Shown in pieces: positions 47,564 to 60,239 of a DNA stretch of 64,000 nucleotides. The DNA is from Siphonodentalium dalli (lineage: Eukaryota > Mollusca > Scaphopoda > Gadilida > Siphonodentaliidae). Positions within the stretch are counted from its first letter, which is position 1. Each line of letters starts with the position of its first letter. The notes below the pieces were generated by a model. It was not told where the DNA came from. It did no database searches and saw only the letters and a program-made list of their open reading frames with translations. The DNA lies in the NCBI GenBank assembly GCA_032622095.1, contig CP136064.1:193161948-193225947 (forward strand). The letters run 5' to 3'. Position numbers and translations under genes: made by a program.

Positions 47564-47755
47564 GTGATACATGATACCGACATCAGATTGCTTGATCTTA
47601 CAGAATATGGGTTAAGTCAGTGGGCATCGTCGATTGGTGTAAACGCCTTTCGAACAAAAGTGGCAGTGAAGAGGGGAAAAAAGCAGACTCGTGGGCGTTT
47701 CCTGCAACACAGAAGCGGATTTCGTCACAACACCCCAATACTCATTCCTTCTTTG
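47564..47755 (+). CDS. Candidate exon, unknown protein
   Basis: The frame reads LTEYGLSQWASSIGVNAFRT, then KVAVKRGKKQTRGRFLQHRS and HNTPILIPSL, with amino-acid usage typical of coding sequence. It ends exactly at a codon boundary before a perfect donor (GTAAGT at 47,756). The start could be GTG/ATG near 47,564, or an acceptor at CTTACAG (about 47,602). It joins in phase to the acceptor at 48,320. It may be a 5' exon of the PHD/DUF6589 gene downstream, but 5 kb separate them. No domain recognised. Confidence 0.5.
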
Positions 47756-48319
47756 GTAAGTCTAAAAGGATAATAATAATTTAAAATATACAAAAATTAA
47801 AAACAAATTTAAAATAATTTTTATCAACAGATTTAATTATTGTTTTATTTCTATGCAAAATGCCATGAAATATTAGTTAATTTAGAAATGACTGTCCTCT
47901 TAGATAAAAGTGGGTGTTGCCACGAAAACATGAATTTGTTTGGGGATTATAGTTGAAGTCTGATCTTTTTTAAATGTGTAAAGTACAATGCCATTTTAAC
48001 CTGTTCTCCCGAAAATCCGCACATTATCTGACTATAGAGAACTATTTAGGTAGATAATCTGCTTGAATCGCCTTATTTAGAGTCGTTAATGTGCTGAAAA
48101 TGTGAGCATTTTAGTCATATTTTCGACCCATATTGAGGCGATTCTAATCCGACTATGTGCGGACAGTGACACAAATAAGCCAACCCACGACTGTTCGGGT
48201 GTACGCTCTTAAACTGCCCATTATTTTAAGTCAACTTACCATTTCAGAAAAATATTAAATTCCAAATGATAGTCACACTGACAAACTTACAGATATTTCA
48301 TATCTAATTTATTTTCCAG

Positions 48320-48547
48320 TTCTTGAAGAGGAGATACCTTTATACTGTTAAGTTCAAGAGAACAGTTGAAACTATATACTCTGGTATTTCTTTCAATTCT
48401 GCCATAGTTTATTGCATGCATGATGTAAATGAAGAGCATGGCCGATTCATTTTAAATATCGACCGAATGAATAGAATATTCGTACTCGACATTCGAAGGC
48501 AAAATATGTACAAAATGTCTACATTATATTCATATAAATTGTTCTAA
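48320..48547 (+). CDS. Candidate exon following 47,564-47,755
   Basis: Begins after TTATTTTCCAG and continues in phase 0: FLKRRYLYTVKFKRTVETIY and further, to a stop at 48,545-48,547. The true exon may end earlier at a GT (for example near 48,335 or 48,382), because the later part (RMNRIFVLDIRRQNMYKMS) is less convincing. Function unknown. Confidence 0.35.
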   Translation, partial: FLKRRYLYTVKFKRTVETIYSGISFNSAIVYCMHDVNEEHGRFILNIDRMNRIFVLDIRRQNMYKMSTLYSYKLF

Positions 48548-49309
48548 TTTAACCAGAGTTATCTACCATAGCTTATGTTTTAAGCAGGGGGAAATAGGGA
48601 GTACAATTGGTGGATCTAAAATGATAATAGCGAGATATGATACAATGACATAAATCAACAAATAACTTCCATGATTCTTACAAAGATGGGTTCCAAAATG
48701 GCCATCCGATAATTTAAAGTATGTTCGAGTCAAGACCATGTTTAAATTTCTTGTAATATTGTGCGAACTATCCCAGTTTGACATAAAGGCATGGTCAATG
48801 ATGTTAACTTGTAACCACAAACATGTAAATCGGTGACACAACGTTCACTGCTCAGGATATGTCGCAGTGCAATATTTCTTTGTGAAGATCGGTTTTCCTC
48901 AACGCTGTGCCATGTCCGTCACATCCTTTGCCAGTCTGCTGTTCGGTGTTTTGTCTTATCTGACCAGTGGAATAACATAAATACATGTATATTCACGTCG
49001 AATGTTATTTCAGCTGAAATAAATTTGTACAGACGGGAATAGAAGCATATCTCGAGTTCAGCGAGCTATTTCTGGGCTACACAGGAGTTAGGTAGGAAGC
49101 AAGTGAGTGCTTTCGATATTTCTTTATTATTTATTTTTTGTCGTGACTTTTTTGTGAGAATTATTTAGGTATATATAACTCACACCGCAATGGAAGTTTC
49201 CATGTCAACTATATATACCTGTACATATTGGTTTTGATATTATGTCTTTAAGATGGTATCTATACACGCTGCCATCTACATTATCCAGCCATGTGTCCAT
49301 TCACAAGAG

Positions 49310-50010
49310 CGTCAGCTTCAATTTTTCTTGAACATTCGATAAGAAGTGGCCCAGTCCTGATCGGTTTGACAGATTTTAATTCGGAGTGTTTTATCAATCA
49401 CAAATATAGAAGGTCTCTTGACATTTGAATCAATAGCAAGAACAAAGTACCGAGGATATACCTCAACATCAGTGGGACTTGGCGGGTGGTCATTCTTACA
49501 TTTTTGTTTGCTATGAATTGCCATATGAAAAGCAAATAATCGACTTCTAGCCCAGCAGCCGCCTCGGACTACCCTTCGACTACCCTATCGAAAGGTACAT
49601 ATATGAAGCGATGACCCGTTTAGCCACTGCATATAGCAGCCTCCCGGTACCTCGCCACAGTGAGAAGGCGTGAACAGTACAAACTTGAAACATTTAATAG
49701 TGGCGAAGAAATGCAAACAGACAAGCCACGAAAGAAACAAATGAAAAACAGAAGACACAACTAGACACCAGAAATATAATAGAACAGAATTGTAATCTGA
49801 AACACTGTGGAGAGTCGTGACTAGCCGGGCCAACTCAACCACCCGTCTTGAGGAGATGTGGGACCAAAGAGGACCATGAACTTATCCGCATGTCGATGCC
49901 TCACTTGATACGGTCGCAACGGTACCCCATGACTCCAACACCACACCTCATGGCAAACATGGTGCCACATTCGGGGTTGCGAGGGGCGGGGCGGCAGGCC
50001 TATTCTACCA
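49310..50010 (-). repeat. Dispersed repeat with conserved reading frame, copy 2
   Basis: Reverse-strand partner of 39,130-39,560. It keeps the EVYPRY, PSIFVIDK, IKICQTDQDW and MFKKN reading and the upstream GAGGCATCGACATGCGGATA block. About 280 bases (49,525-49,800) not present in copy 1 separate the two halves. Confidence 0.65.
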
Positions 50011-50694
50011 GGGGCCCAAACAGCAAGTGACGGTTTTGATTTGGTAGAAAGTGTCCAGAGAATGCATAAATTAGCGCTTCTAGTAGAATATATAGCTGAT
50101 TTCAGCTAGGTTAGCTCACATTTGGCAGAACTGATAATTGTCATATTGATCAACAACTGCTTCCATTGTTTGCTATTCTGATGGCATACGGTATCACAAA
50201 ACTCGAATTACAAATCACTATACACAACACACATATAAACAAATTGTTAAATGTACCCACGCATTGGCGGGATCAATAGTTCAACGACGAACATCGGTTT
50301 ATAACAATTGAAGGAGAATGGTAAATATGTCAATGCTTAATTAAGTCATTATAAATGTCCAACAAACAAAAACTCCAGCGCACCAGCGACGTAGTGGAAC
50401 ACAATTTAAAATTATGATCTTCGGCGGCAGCACACACCCAAGAGCGTCGGCACTTTCTGTCACCATGTGATACACCGGAGGAGGCCTTATGCAGATATCA
50501 CCAACAGCTATAGAAAATAAGCTAAGATGCATAAATATTAATAACAGTTCCGGATCGGGTACCATACCAGCAATGCTAATTCGTGAATCCGCCCAAGAAT
50601 TGAATTATTCGCTGTGGATCCTGTTCAGTCGCTCAATCAAAGAATAAAAAGATTCCCACAATATGGGAAAAATAAAAAGTGACATAAATTTATA

Positions 50695-51370
50695 ATAAGA
50701 GCACGCCGTCGGGGCGTGGCATAATACCCCCGTTTCTGGAGTAGAGTGGGGCAAGGTTCAATTCATTTGTTTGAAACCTTTGACTTAAGACGAAATAATA
50801 ACAAAAATAAAACACAATAACTTCAAGTGTAGTATTTTGACTGAAAAATTCACATACCAAATTTTTGTTATCAATTAGAAACCTCAAAATATAAACATTT
50901 TAAGTTCAAATTAATATACCTTGTTACCAGCGAGAAATAACCACATCAACAATCATTAACATCTAAGTCAAAACTGGAGCATAACTCAGTCAAAATCATG
51001 CGGACGAAACCCATATTCGAACTTGATCTGTATTTTGGGGTGGTAAACGAATATACCAAATTTGGTTCAGTTCACTTGATTCAATCGAAAGTTATCATCC
51101 GGAAACCGCAAAACAGGTAAAATCTAAGTCGAAAAAAAGGACATAATTCAGTCAAAATCATGCGGACGAAACCCATATTCGAACTTGATCTGTATTTTGG
51201 CGTGGAAAACTAATACCATATTTAGTTCAGTTCACTCGATTCAATCTAAAGTTATCATCCGGAAACCAAAAGCGGGCGGATGACGGACGGACAACCCATT
51301 TACATAATACGACCGTTTTACAAACTGGCGTATAAAAAGGGATCAAAGTCTACCCCCAACCAGGCTTACA
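50695..51370 (+). repeat. Dispersed repeat ACGCCGTCGGGGCGTGGCAT, long copy
   Basis: Collinear with 59,594-60,108 from AAGAGCACGCCGTCG to CCCAACCAGGCTTACA. This copy has an internal 162-base duplication (CAAAATCATGCGGACGAAAC at 50,991 and 51,153) that the other copy lacks. Confidence 0.8.
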
Positions 51371-51860
51371 CTGGGCTATCAATACACCAAAGCACAACCA
51401 AATCCTATGATTCATGCCCAAGGTACAAGCTGAAATGTTGATACACAGACATAATTCAGAATTTTCAAACAAGGGCTGTAAAATTGAATGGACGAAAGAT
51501 GTAGTAAGTCAGTACCCCCCCCCCCCCCCCAGAGTTGCAATCAACACAACAAAGCACAACTCTATCAGATGACCCTTGCTCAAGTTACAGGTTGAAATGT
51601 TCATTCAGACACAACATTCACAAATGCCCATGTCAAACAAGGACACCCAAAGCATAATGTTTGTTATAGATGCGTTTGTTACAGATGGAAGGCGCGTTTA
51701 TGCATTTTACACTGTCAGGCAAAGGGCCATAACTCGGGGGAAATGGAAGACAAAACCTGCTCTATGTGGAGATCCTTTCCACAATGTTGGTCTACCGGCA
51801 TAACAAAGGACATCCAAATTGGACTATCAATAATTGTGCTGTGCTGTGAAATGTTTAGTT
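51371..51860 (+). repeat. Imperfect tandem repeat with poly-C run
   Basis: CACCAAAGCACAACC...AGGTACAAGCTGAAATGTTG (about 51,390) and CAACAAAGCACAACT...AGTTACAGGTTGAAATGTTC (about 51,548) mark two related units separated by a run of 16 C at 51,515-51,530. The 75-codon open frame here follows the repeat. Confidence 0.6.
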
Positions 51861-53270
51861 ACGGACGGAAGAACAGATGACAAGACGGTCAGTAGAACGG
51901 AAGTTATGGGGCATAATAACAAGTGGAATAATTAGGATCACACTGACAGAATACTGGTACATGTGTGATATTATAACATGCATCACTGTAAGTTAGCCCC
52001 ATATTAAACCTGTGAAATTTCAATAAATGAGTACATGGCTCTGCATCTAGAAAACATTCCCAATTATTGTATCGACCATTTTTAGTCACCTATGTAAACT
52101 AGATATGACGTTGGTTCATATTCTGTTTTTTATTGGGATATGAAAAAACATGCCCAAATCGGCAGTTGCCATCCCGGAACATAATTTAGTGTAACGCACT
52201 CAGGCTTTATAAATATTTTCTAATGATGAGAAAGTTATTTCTTAGCTTTTTATGATATGATGCAGTGTATGATGTCCCAGAAATTCCACACATATGCCTA
52301 CTACCCAAAGATGAACATCACACAATAATATTTACAAAGTCGTTACACCAAATAATTTTGGTGATTGGGTCACCTGTTTCATTACCCAATAACATGAAGA
52401 AATATATATAAACTAAAATGGCCTCAGACGGCATAATTCAGATAAATTTGATCACACCAAGCTAGTGGTCAGACCAAAGTTCCATAATGAAATACCATGC
52501 TTCATAGCATTGTGTAAATTGAGTCTAATATTGCTCGGGTTATTATTCAGACATGGAGATAATCGTGAAATTATAAGTAAAAAAAGGGGCAGAACTCTGT
52601 CATAATTGAGTGTGATGGTGCCAAATTTGAACTTGGTCGCAACTTTCTCATATAATGACCACATACCAAGATTAATAACGTACTGTCAAATATTACCCAG
52701 GTTACTAGTATAATTCAGCCAACAAAATAATCATCAAATTCAAGGTAGATTATTGCACATAAATCGGTGAGAAATTGTTAGACTAAACCCAAATTCATGC
52801 TTAAACTGAATTTTCAAGTAATTAATCCTCATTCTAAACTTAATATCTAGCGAATAATCATAACTTTAATTATAATCCGAACAAATTGATCAGACCGTAT
52901 CCAAATTTTAACCCAATCGGGATTTTCTCATATGAAGGCTACACACCAAGTTTCCAGAAATTCTGTTAAATACTATTCCAAATTATTATCTGGACAAGCT
53001 GGAAGGCTTGATGCACGGGCGGACAGACATGCTGATTATAATAGTGTCGAAAATATTGTCTTTTTGGGGGGAGGGATGAAAAAGGGCATAACTCAGAAAT
53101 GGTCCGACCGAATTCAAACTTTACTTGTATTTCCATCCGGACAACAAAATAATCAGGAGCTTCTCAGTTGAGAAGGGAAATTTCTCTGCCATACACCATT
53201 AGAGGCCAATTTTATTTTTGGCAATTTTGACCGAGTCGGGCATTATTTTGATGAATAAATCCACGTTTAA

Positions 53271-53696
53271 CCCTTTGAGTGCTACGGGCCGATCTTGTCG
53301 GCCCTAATTTACGGTGTGTAAAATCGGCCCTAAAAAAAATAAATAAAAAATTTCGGTTATGCTTAAGCATGCTATAGCGAATTTAAAAAACAAACTGGAT
53401 AATACCTTAGGGGCATGTTATAACTCAAAACTATCACCAAGTATTCATAGTAATAATTTTGATGCCCATAAAAAACATAAGATTCCCTGGCACTAAACCT
53501 ACTAAATATACATGTTAAAGAATATAAGAAAAAATTATTAAAATTGTAAAAAATAATAACAAAAGATGAAAAATTGTTAGGCCAATGCATTCTCTTATAT
53601 ATGCGAGGCGACCTATGGTCGACTCGCATATATAAGAGAATGCATTGGCACAGGGTATATGGGTTGATACAAAAATCGGACCTGGCACTCAAAGGG
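53271..53696. mobile_element. TTAA-flanked piggyBac-like MITE
   Basis: TTAA at 53,267-53,270, then CCCTTTGAGTGC. The end GCACTCAAAGGG is followed by TTAA at 53,697-53,700. TIRs and TTAA duplication are diagnostic of piggyBac-type elements. Inside, 53,581-53,607 is the exact reverse complement of 53,623-53,649 (27 bases, 15-base spacer). Confidence 0.85.
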
Positions 53697-53972
53697 TTAA
53701 ACTAATTCACTTCTATGTATTGTAGAAGTAAATTCTCTGGCACTGGGGTCGAACTAACACTTACTTTGAATAGCTCTCATTGCAATGATTGGGTTTGTGA
53801 CATATGTCACATGGTATGGAGCAACCCACAAACAGGTTTACTTTCACAAAGGGACTATGCAATGTTTCAATGAGAATACTGATTTGAATCCTTCACCATC
53901 AAATGGAATCATACATGTATATATTTATTTGCATGTTATATATAGAAATTATTTATGTATGAGATACCACAG

Positions 53973-54084
53973 GATCGAAAACAAAGACGACATGTCTTGC
54001 GGAGAAGATTGTTCAACGTGTGGCCCGCAGCATTGGACACAGAAGAAATCTTCAACAAGAAGCCTTACTGCTTCTGCAAGAAAG
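53973..54084 (+). CDS. PHD/DUF6589 gene, exon with start of PHD finger
   Basis: Acceptor ATACCACAG and donor AAAG|GTGTGT bound 112 bases that read DRKQRRHVLRRRLFNVWPAA then LDTEEIFNKKPYCFCKK. The YCFC pair is the first CxC of a PHD finger. The exon ends in phase 1 and the next exon (55,440) supplies the remaining two bases. The minus- and plus-strand frames listed through this region in other phases are shadows. Upstream exons are not certain. Confidence 0.65.
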
Positions 54085-54954
54085 GTGTGTTCTAATTGCA
54101 AAGGAAATATATTTTTCAGTGTTTTGTCCAATGTAATGCTCATGGCTGCACTTAGCATCATAAAGGAATCAGTTTATTGATTCTTGGCTGTTACCCAAAA
54201 CAAACCGCAAACTAGAGGTGTGATACACCCGCCATGTTATTAAAACACTAATATATTTCATATGTCAGTAAACATTAAGTTAAAATAATTAAATAACATA
54301 TTTCCATTGCAGGTCACAACCCTGACCCCTGACCCTAAACATATTGACCGAAACATGTAGGAATAAAAGCTTGGACAAAATTATGCATGTTGTGAAAATG
54401 TTCTTAGTCGAAAAAGGGGAATAACTCAACGAAAAAGTCAGACAACCATCATAATCGCAAGTCCACAGGTTCGCATGGTACTAAATATCTGTGCCAAGTT
54501 TCAAAACATTGACCTGAAAATGTAGAAATAAAGCTTTGGCAAAATTACACATGTTGCATAATCGCAGGTGCACTGGTTCCCAGAAAATGCCGCAAACAAA
54601 AAATAGGTCACGCCAAAGTTCCTCACATTAATGTTTTACTCAATAAAGTCCCAAAATGAGACATTCAAACTTATTAGTTTTTCAGAGTTGCCCATCTGTA
54701 ATTTATAGTGCCATTTGTAGAGATTATAACAGTCCGTGTAACTCTTCTGCTAACCTATGCTATGGGTGACCTAACCACAAACCAGGCCAACGAAAAATAG
54801 GTTACACATAATTGTCCAACCTGCAGGCCGGATTGCAGTATACTCCCCCACAGTTTCGTTGCGGAGGGTATACAAATATAACTTTCAGGTACAGAAATAA
54901 CAATACCGACGGTTTGATATATATTATATATATTGGTTATTTTAAAATTAACAA

Positions 54955-55215
54955 GAGCATCGCTATGGCGTGGAAAAATATGCCCATGTTAATTTCAACA
55001 AGGGCCATCACTCTGGCAGAAATTGGTGGACATAACTCCAATTGAAATTTGAACTGTATTTTGTGCTAGTAAACACCCATGCCAAATTTCAATCCATTCA
55101 GTTCAGACTTAACTAAGTTATCATGAATTGAAATGAAAAACAACTTAATAGACGTACGGACGACAAGACCAATAACATAATATATTCAATTTTTTTAATA
55201 GGCATATAAAAATAA
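54955..55215 (+). repeat. Dispersed repeat ACATAATA..GGCATATAAAA, copy
   Basis: Shares AAGAGCATCGCTATGGCGTG-type start, TTTGTGCTAGTAAACACCCA, ACTAAGTTATCATGAA and CCAATAACATAATATA with 7,365 and more distantly with 50,695 and 59,594. It lies in the intron before the PHD exon. Confidence 0.65.
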
Positions 55216-55439
55216 CTAGATCTAGTAGTTATCCAGGTCTACCTCCCATTCAACATATTTTTGCACGGGTCTGCAAGGCTCAGTCGATTTGGACAGACTT
55301 GGATTTCCAAACAATGAAATATCACCTTCAATATTTATGTCTGCCGTATGTTCAAGAACTCAAATTTGAGTGTACGACTAAGAGACGAAATAAGAACATT
55401 TCTTACGATACTCACTTACACTTGTAAATCTCTTCACAG

Positions 55440-55713
55440 AGTTGCATGCAGAGACAGCAACCATCGAATGTAGATGTCGACCTTGTCCAAACGGGAAAAG
55501 ATTCCACATCATTGGTGTTGATTTAGACAAACATCTTCACCAAGATGATAGTTGGTTTTGTAGCGAGGAATGTACACAGAAAGGAGAATCAGATTACATG
55601 TACTGCGACAGTGGGGAATTTAAGCAGGATAAGATGGTTGAGTGCGGCAACCCAAAGTGTCAGTATGGCCAATGGTTCCACCGCAATATGACAAGAGTCC
55701 GATATTCCAAAAG
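55440..55713 (+). CDS. PHD/DUF6589 gene, PHD-finger exon
   Basis: Preceded by AATCTCTTCACAG. It continues ELHAETATIECRCRPCPNGK, RFHIIG and SWFCSEEC, completing a PHD-like Cys/His set in which the Cys after FHxx is Gly. A second set follows: YMYC, MVECGNPKCQYGQWFH and RNM, with Met where Cys is expected. After TRV the PHD-like continuation (DIPKGD) is in the next frame, so a one-base change near 55,700 is likely, or an intron starts at AAAAG|GTGATA (55,714). With that one-base correction the exon phase would fit the exon at 56,359. These defects raise the possibility of a decaying copy. Confidence 0.6.
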
Positions 55714-56358
55714 GTGATATTAATTGCACACCATTGTACCATTGTCGTTGCTATTATACTAGTAGTTGTCCATGAGAGGGTTGTTATCATCATATAATGC
55801 TTAATCACATCAGAAAAAGATTATATAGCAAATTAAGAATGAGTTTGGACATGGAAATATCATTAAATATTTGGAGCTTTATAGTCACGTTGCTGTGATC
55901 TGACAAAACTCCTTCGCAGAATAGGAAAATATTGATGAACATAAAGTGGGATGTAATTATTCAGCAATATTGTTTTCATATACTAGCTTGAGGAATAGCA
56001 CAATACCTAAATGTATAACATGTGGGATCATGAGATAAAAATAATTTATTTCAATTGTAAGAACCGCACATTGGATGTGGAATTGTACCCACACTTGCAT
56101 ATAATTGATTCTTTGGGAGTTGAGGCTCACAATGTTAGCAAGTTATTGTTAGCAAGTTTAAGGATGAATGTTACATATATTGCCATACAATACAGCATTT
56201 CGCATGTACATACCCATAATAATGTGGTAAATTTATCAATATATGTATATGAACCCACAGTTGTATTCACAGAACATTTCTAATATTTTAGTTATTTAAA
56301 TAAAATACAATATTGATCCAATGATAATTGACTTGTTCATTATTAATCTGTGGTCCAG

Positions 56359-56574
56359 AGTGCCTAAAGAAGAGTGATGATGCTGCAGAACTGGACCACA
56401 AGCAGGAATATGTCCCAGGCCTTCTCTGGGAAGGGCTCTTAGACCTTGCCCGACAAAGTGCTATTAGGGACAATGATGGACCAGCAATGATGTCGTTCTG
56501 GCGTTATCACATGCTGGCATCCTTCAACAAGAAGCACCCTAAGTATTTCATACAGGGACACCGCCTACTGGCAT
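56359..56574 (+). CDS. PHD/DUF6589 gene, first DUF6589 exon
   Basis: After GGTCCAG the frame reads ECLKKSDDAAELDHKQEYVP, then GLLWEGLLDLARQSAIRDND and GPAMMSFWRYHMLASFNKKH, then PKYFIQGHRLLA. The pattern DLxRxxAIRxNDGPAM..W...M..F..KHPKYxxxGHRLLA is characteristic of DUF6589, a eukaryotic domain of unknown function. EC at the start would suit the last Cys of a PHD finger. Donor GCAT|GTTAGT at 56,575. The split codon (T|CA, Ser) is completed at 58,904. Confidence 0.75.
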
Positions 56575-57640
56575 GTTAGTATCAAATGTTAAACTGTTAA
56601 CCTAGCTCCCCTGCTAGAAGTGTCATAAAATCAGTTTGAAGGAAAAAATAATTTTTGTTATAACAAACTGAAGCAGTCTACCATCGGGAGCCTGTATTTA
56701 CAGGCCCCTTTGTGGCTTAACATATTTTGATCGTTTATATATTTAGATCAGAAAAATGGCGAAAAAAAAATATATACACTTTTAAAAAAATTAAATATTT
56801 CTTTTTAAATTATCATTTTTTACATTGCTCAATTTAAATTTGTTTCATTTTTGTAAACAATTTTTTTTTAAATCAAAATTTTGAAAAACTAACGCCGTCA
56901 TTTCATCCACAACGGTACCCCGAATCCACGCCAAATTTGGTTGAAATCACTTCAGGAGAAAAACACAAACAGACGACATACCATTTCCCAAATTACTCTT
57001 TTTATATATCAAGATGTATGCTGTAGTACTATAACACATGTGTATCATGATATGAGGTATATCTTCTAGTTATGTAGAAACGTGGTTAAAATGAAACAAG
57101 ATCTTTTGAGGCAGTCGTTTTGCGAGTTTTAATGGGAAATATTAACTTTATTAAAACTAGTATGTAGAATGCCTAGTCGACTGTCTACTCTCTGAAATCA
57201 TGACTGTTGGTGAGAATTTAAATAACACATTTCTAATTGCATAGTAGTATTTCAGTTTTTTGGTGACCATTTGCTGAACTATTGTTTTTAATGTGTGTAG
57301 GACCAAACAACATAGATATTATACAGCCATGTTTGCACTTATCTTAGACATAAACACTGTTGTTTTTTAGTGATTTCCCCTCCAAAACAAACAGTTAATG
57401 AAAATGTTCATTATTTTCTCCCATGCAGCCATGATTTCACATAGATGCAGTATAGAACTACTTGGATTCCCTAAGCTACATGTAGATAATGCAGTGCTTT
57501 TTCAGCAAATAGTTCCTGCCAAACACTCAAATGACAGTCTCAAAGAATCTTGCTACAACTTTTTCTATAATTAAAACAAATCTTTCATATTGAAAGGGTA
57601 AACATGTGTTGTTATAGTATTATAGCATACATTGGTTATA

Positions 57641-57830
57641 TAATGGTTTTTCCATTCAAATTAATAGTTTAGTTTTTTTGCCGATTTTTAGTATGTTGTT
57701 TATGGAGGGTATATGTACCAATTACAGCAAACAAAAATTCTGTTGCAATTTGTTCTGGGTAAAACCATAAATGCACTGGACTAATAAGGGGTAATGGTTT
57801 TTCCATTCAAATTAATAGTTTAGTTTTTTG
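57641..57830. repeat. Direct repeat in intron, 151 bp apart
   Basis: TAATGGTTTTTCCATTCAAA and the following TTAATAGTTTAGTTTTTT occur at 57641 and 57792. Sequence between them (ATTCTGTTGCAATT..ACTGGACTAATA) recurs in altered form at 63,487-63,542. Confidence 0.8.
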
Positions 57831-58903
57831 AAAATTCACGACTTCTTGAAGTGATGTGCACTTTGGTAGGGTGATAGAAATGGATAATAATAAAGTTGAA
57901 AGTGGTAATTTTTACAAATATTATGGTGATTGAATGGTAATAACAAATAAAGTGTTTTTTAATGCGATTTATATTCAGAATGGAAGCACAGAACGTTATT
58001 CTTAAATGTGAATCAATGACTCTAGTTGTCACACTCATGCAGTCTGTTCATTCCCCAAAATTCATACCAAATTGGTGATTTACTATTCGCTAATATGGCT
58101 AGCCTACTTCAAACATTCTGTTTGATGAACTACTGGGTATTAGAATTGATGTGGTAATTGTGTTTGATATTTTTTGTATATTTAAGCTCATTGGGCAAGT
58201 GTCGCAGTATCACTGAAATAGCAAAGCATAAGTCAGGGTTCATGGACAGAATACTGGACATCCGGAAAGTAGATGGTCGAGCCCAAAGGACGACAACATT
58301 TAGTTTTTGAATGTCCACTTTTGAGCCAATTAACCGACTGAAAACAGTTTCATAATAATACAAGGAGAAGTTGCTTTTATACAGATGAAAAATGCCAATG
58401 AATCTCGATAAATGAGACATGCACTAACAATTTCCGGTATAAAAATAGTTCATGTAGTGGCAGTTGCATGTGACTTTGCTGTTTGCATGTATATATGTCC
58501 AACTCTTTTTGAAACTTAAACGTTGATGTACACAAAATTTTAATTAAAAATAAAACAAAATTGCTGAGGTACACTGCTGTGTATATATGTAAAATACACT
58601 GTTGACGTCCTTCTCTGTATCTTTTTACTCTAAATAATTATTCTCATTTAAAAAAAAATTAAAAGTAACTATTACATGTACCCCCTGGTATGTAAATGTA
58701 CAGCACGTTTAGGAAATGGATTATGAGAATATCATAAGCACTAAGCAGATGTTTGTTATAGTGGGCAGGTGAAGAAGCAAACAATTTCTCTATTAGAGAT
58801 TCATGTGGGAGATCATTGTGCATAAATTAGAATACATGACCATTCGACATAATGGGGTTTTAATAGCAGCTACGGTACATATAATTATTGGTCTATGTTT
58901 TAG

Positions 58904-59035
58904 CAATTGCTGGGTGGCTTCAAGAACGTCTCAGAGAAGACCTTATTTCGAACAGGACTGTCAATTTGAGTGGAGGCGAGAACAACAATCTGGAGATGGA
59001 TTTAGTCAATGAATTTTTAAATAAAGAATTCAAAG
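58904..59035 (+). CDS. PHD/DUF6589 gene, second DUF6589 exon
   Basis: Acceptor TGTTTTAG, donor AAAG|GTATAC. It reads IAGWLQERLREDLISNRTVN, LSGGENNNLEMDLVNEFLNK and EFK, directly continuing the domain from GHRLLAS. It ends in phase 1. No following exon was found in the last 5 kb, so the rest of the gene lies beyond the window or has been lost. The 2.3-kb intron upstream contains a direct repeat (57,641 and 57,792). Confidence 0.75.
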
Positions 59036-59593
59036 GTATACATGGAAGTATGCCTTTAAAAAAATAAGAATTAGTATTTACTTAAAATCGGTGTTTAATC
59101 ATATCATCGCTCTTGGTACATGATGTCATGTGCCAGTACTGACTCAAACGACCGAAATAGGTGGATAAATGTGTTGAATACTCGGACATAGACTAAATAG
59201 AACATACCAACGTTGCAGAATTTACCCCAAAAAAATTCTGGACAACAAAGAGCATTATTTGTTTATATATTCCTCAGTATTCCTGATATAAACAAGTAAA
59301 AATAAGAAAATAAGAATGTTTCAAAAATAATGGCCTATTGCTCAATTAAAAAGTCACAAAACCGAAATGAGCATAGAGAATTAACTGAAAGTAACATGTA
59401 AAACAACACATGAAGAACCAATACTTGAAGTATCGCAACCAATGTCACAAACAATATTTTGTGCCACCCTGCCCCTGTCTGCTCTCCTGTTTGTGAGTAG
59501 AAACTGGATACAGATATAAATGAATCAGCATTTAATAGTGCAGATATTTTTTACTGTACTCAAATACTCAACCCAAAGATTCTTTTCGCTGAA

Positions 59594-60108
59594 CAAGAGC
59601 ACGCCGTCGAAGCGTGGCATAATGCGTCCGTTTCTGGAGTAGAGTGGGCAAGGTTTAATTCATTTGTTTGAAATCTTTGACTTAGGACGAAATAATAACA
59701 AAAATAACACATAATAAATTCAAGTGTGGTATTTTTGACTGAAAAATTCACATACCAAATTTTTTTTTATCATTCAGAAACCTCAAAATATAAAAATTTT
59801 AAGTTGAAATTAATATACCTTGTTAACAGTGAGAAATAACCACATCAAAAATCATTAAAATCGAGGTCGAAAAATTGGCATAACTCAGTCAAAATATTGC
59901 GGACGAAACCCATATTCGAACTTGATCTCTATTTTGGTGTGGTAAACTAACATACCAAATTTGGTTCAGTTCACTCGATTTAATCTAAAGTTATCACCCG
60001 GAAACCAAAAGCGGACGGACAACTCATTTACATAATACGACCGTTTTTCAAACTGGCGTATAAAAGGGGATCAAAGTCTAATCCCAACCAGGCTTACATG
60101 TATAAAGT
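59594..60108 (+). repeat. Dispersed repeat ACGCCGTCG..GCGTGGCAT, short copy
   Basis: Matches 50,695-51,370 but has a single CGGACGAAACCCATATTCG unit instead of two. Confidence 0.8.
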
Positions 60109-60239
60109 GCAAATTGCTGGAGTCGTTCGTCGGTGAAATTATAATGAAATGCATGGAGGAACACGCATTATCATAGTATCTGCATTGTTCCAGGGGTAAA
60201 CGATCATGCAAAACAAAGTTTATCGAACATACGACCAAA

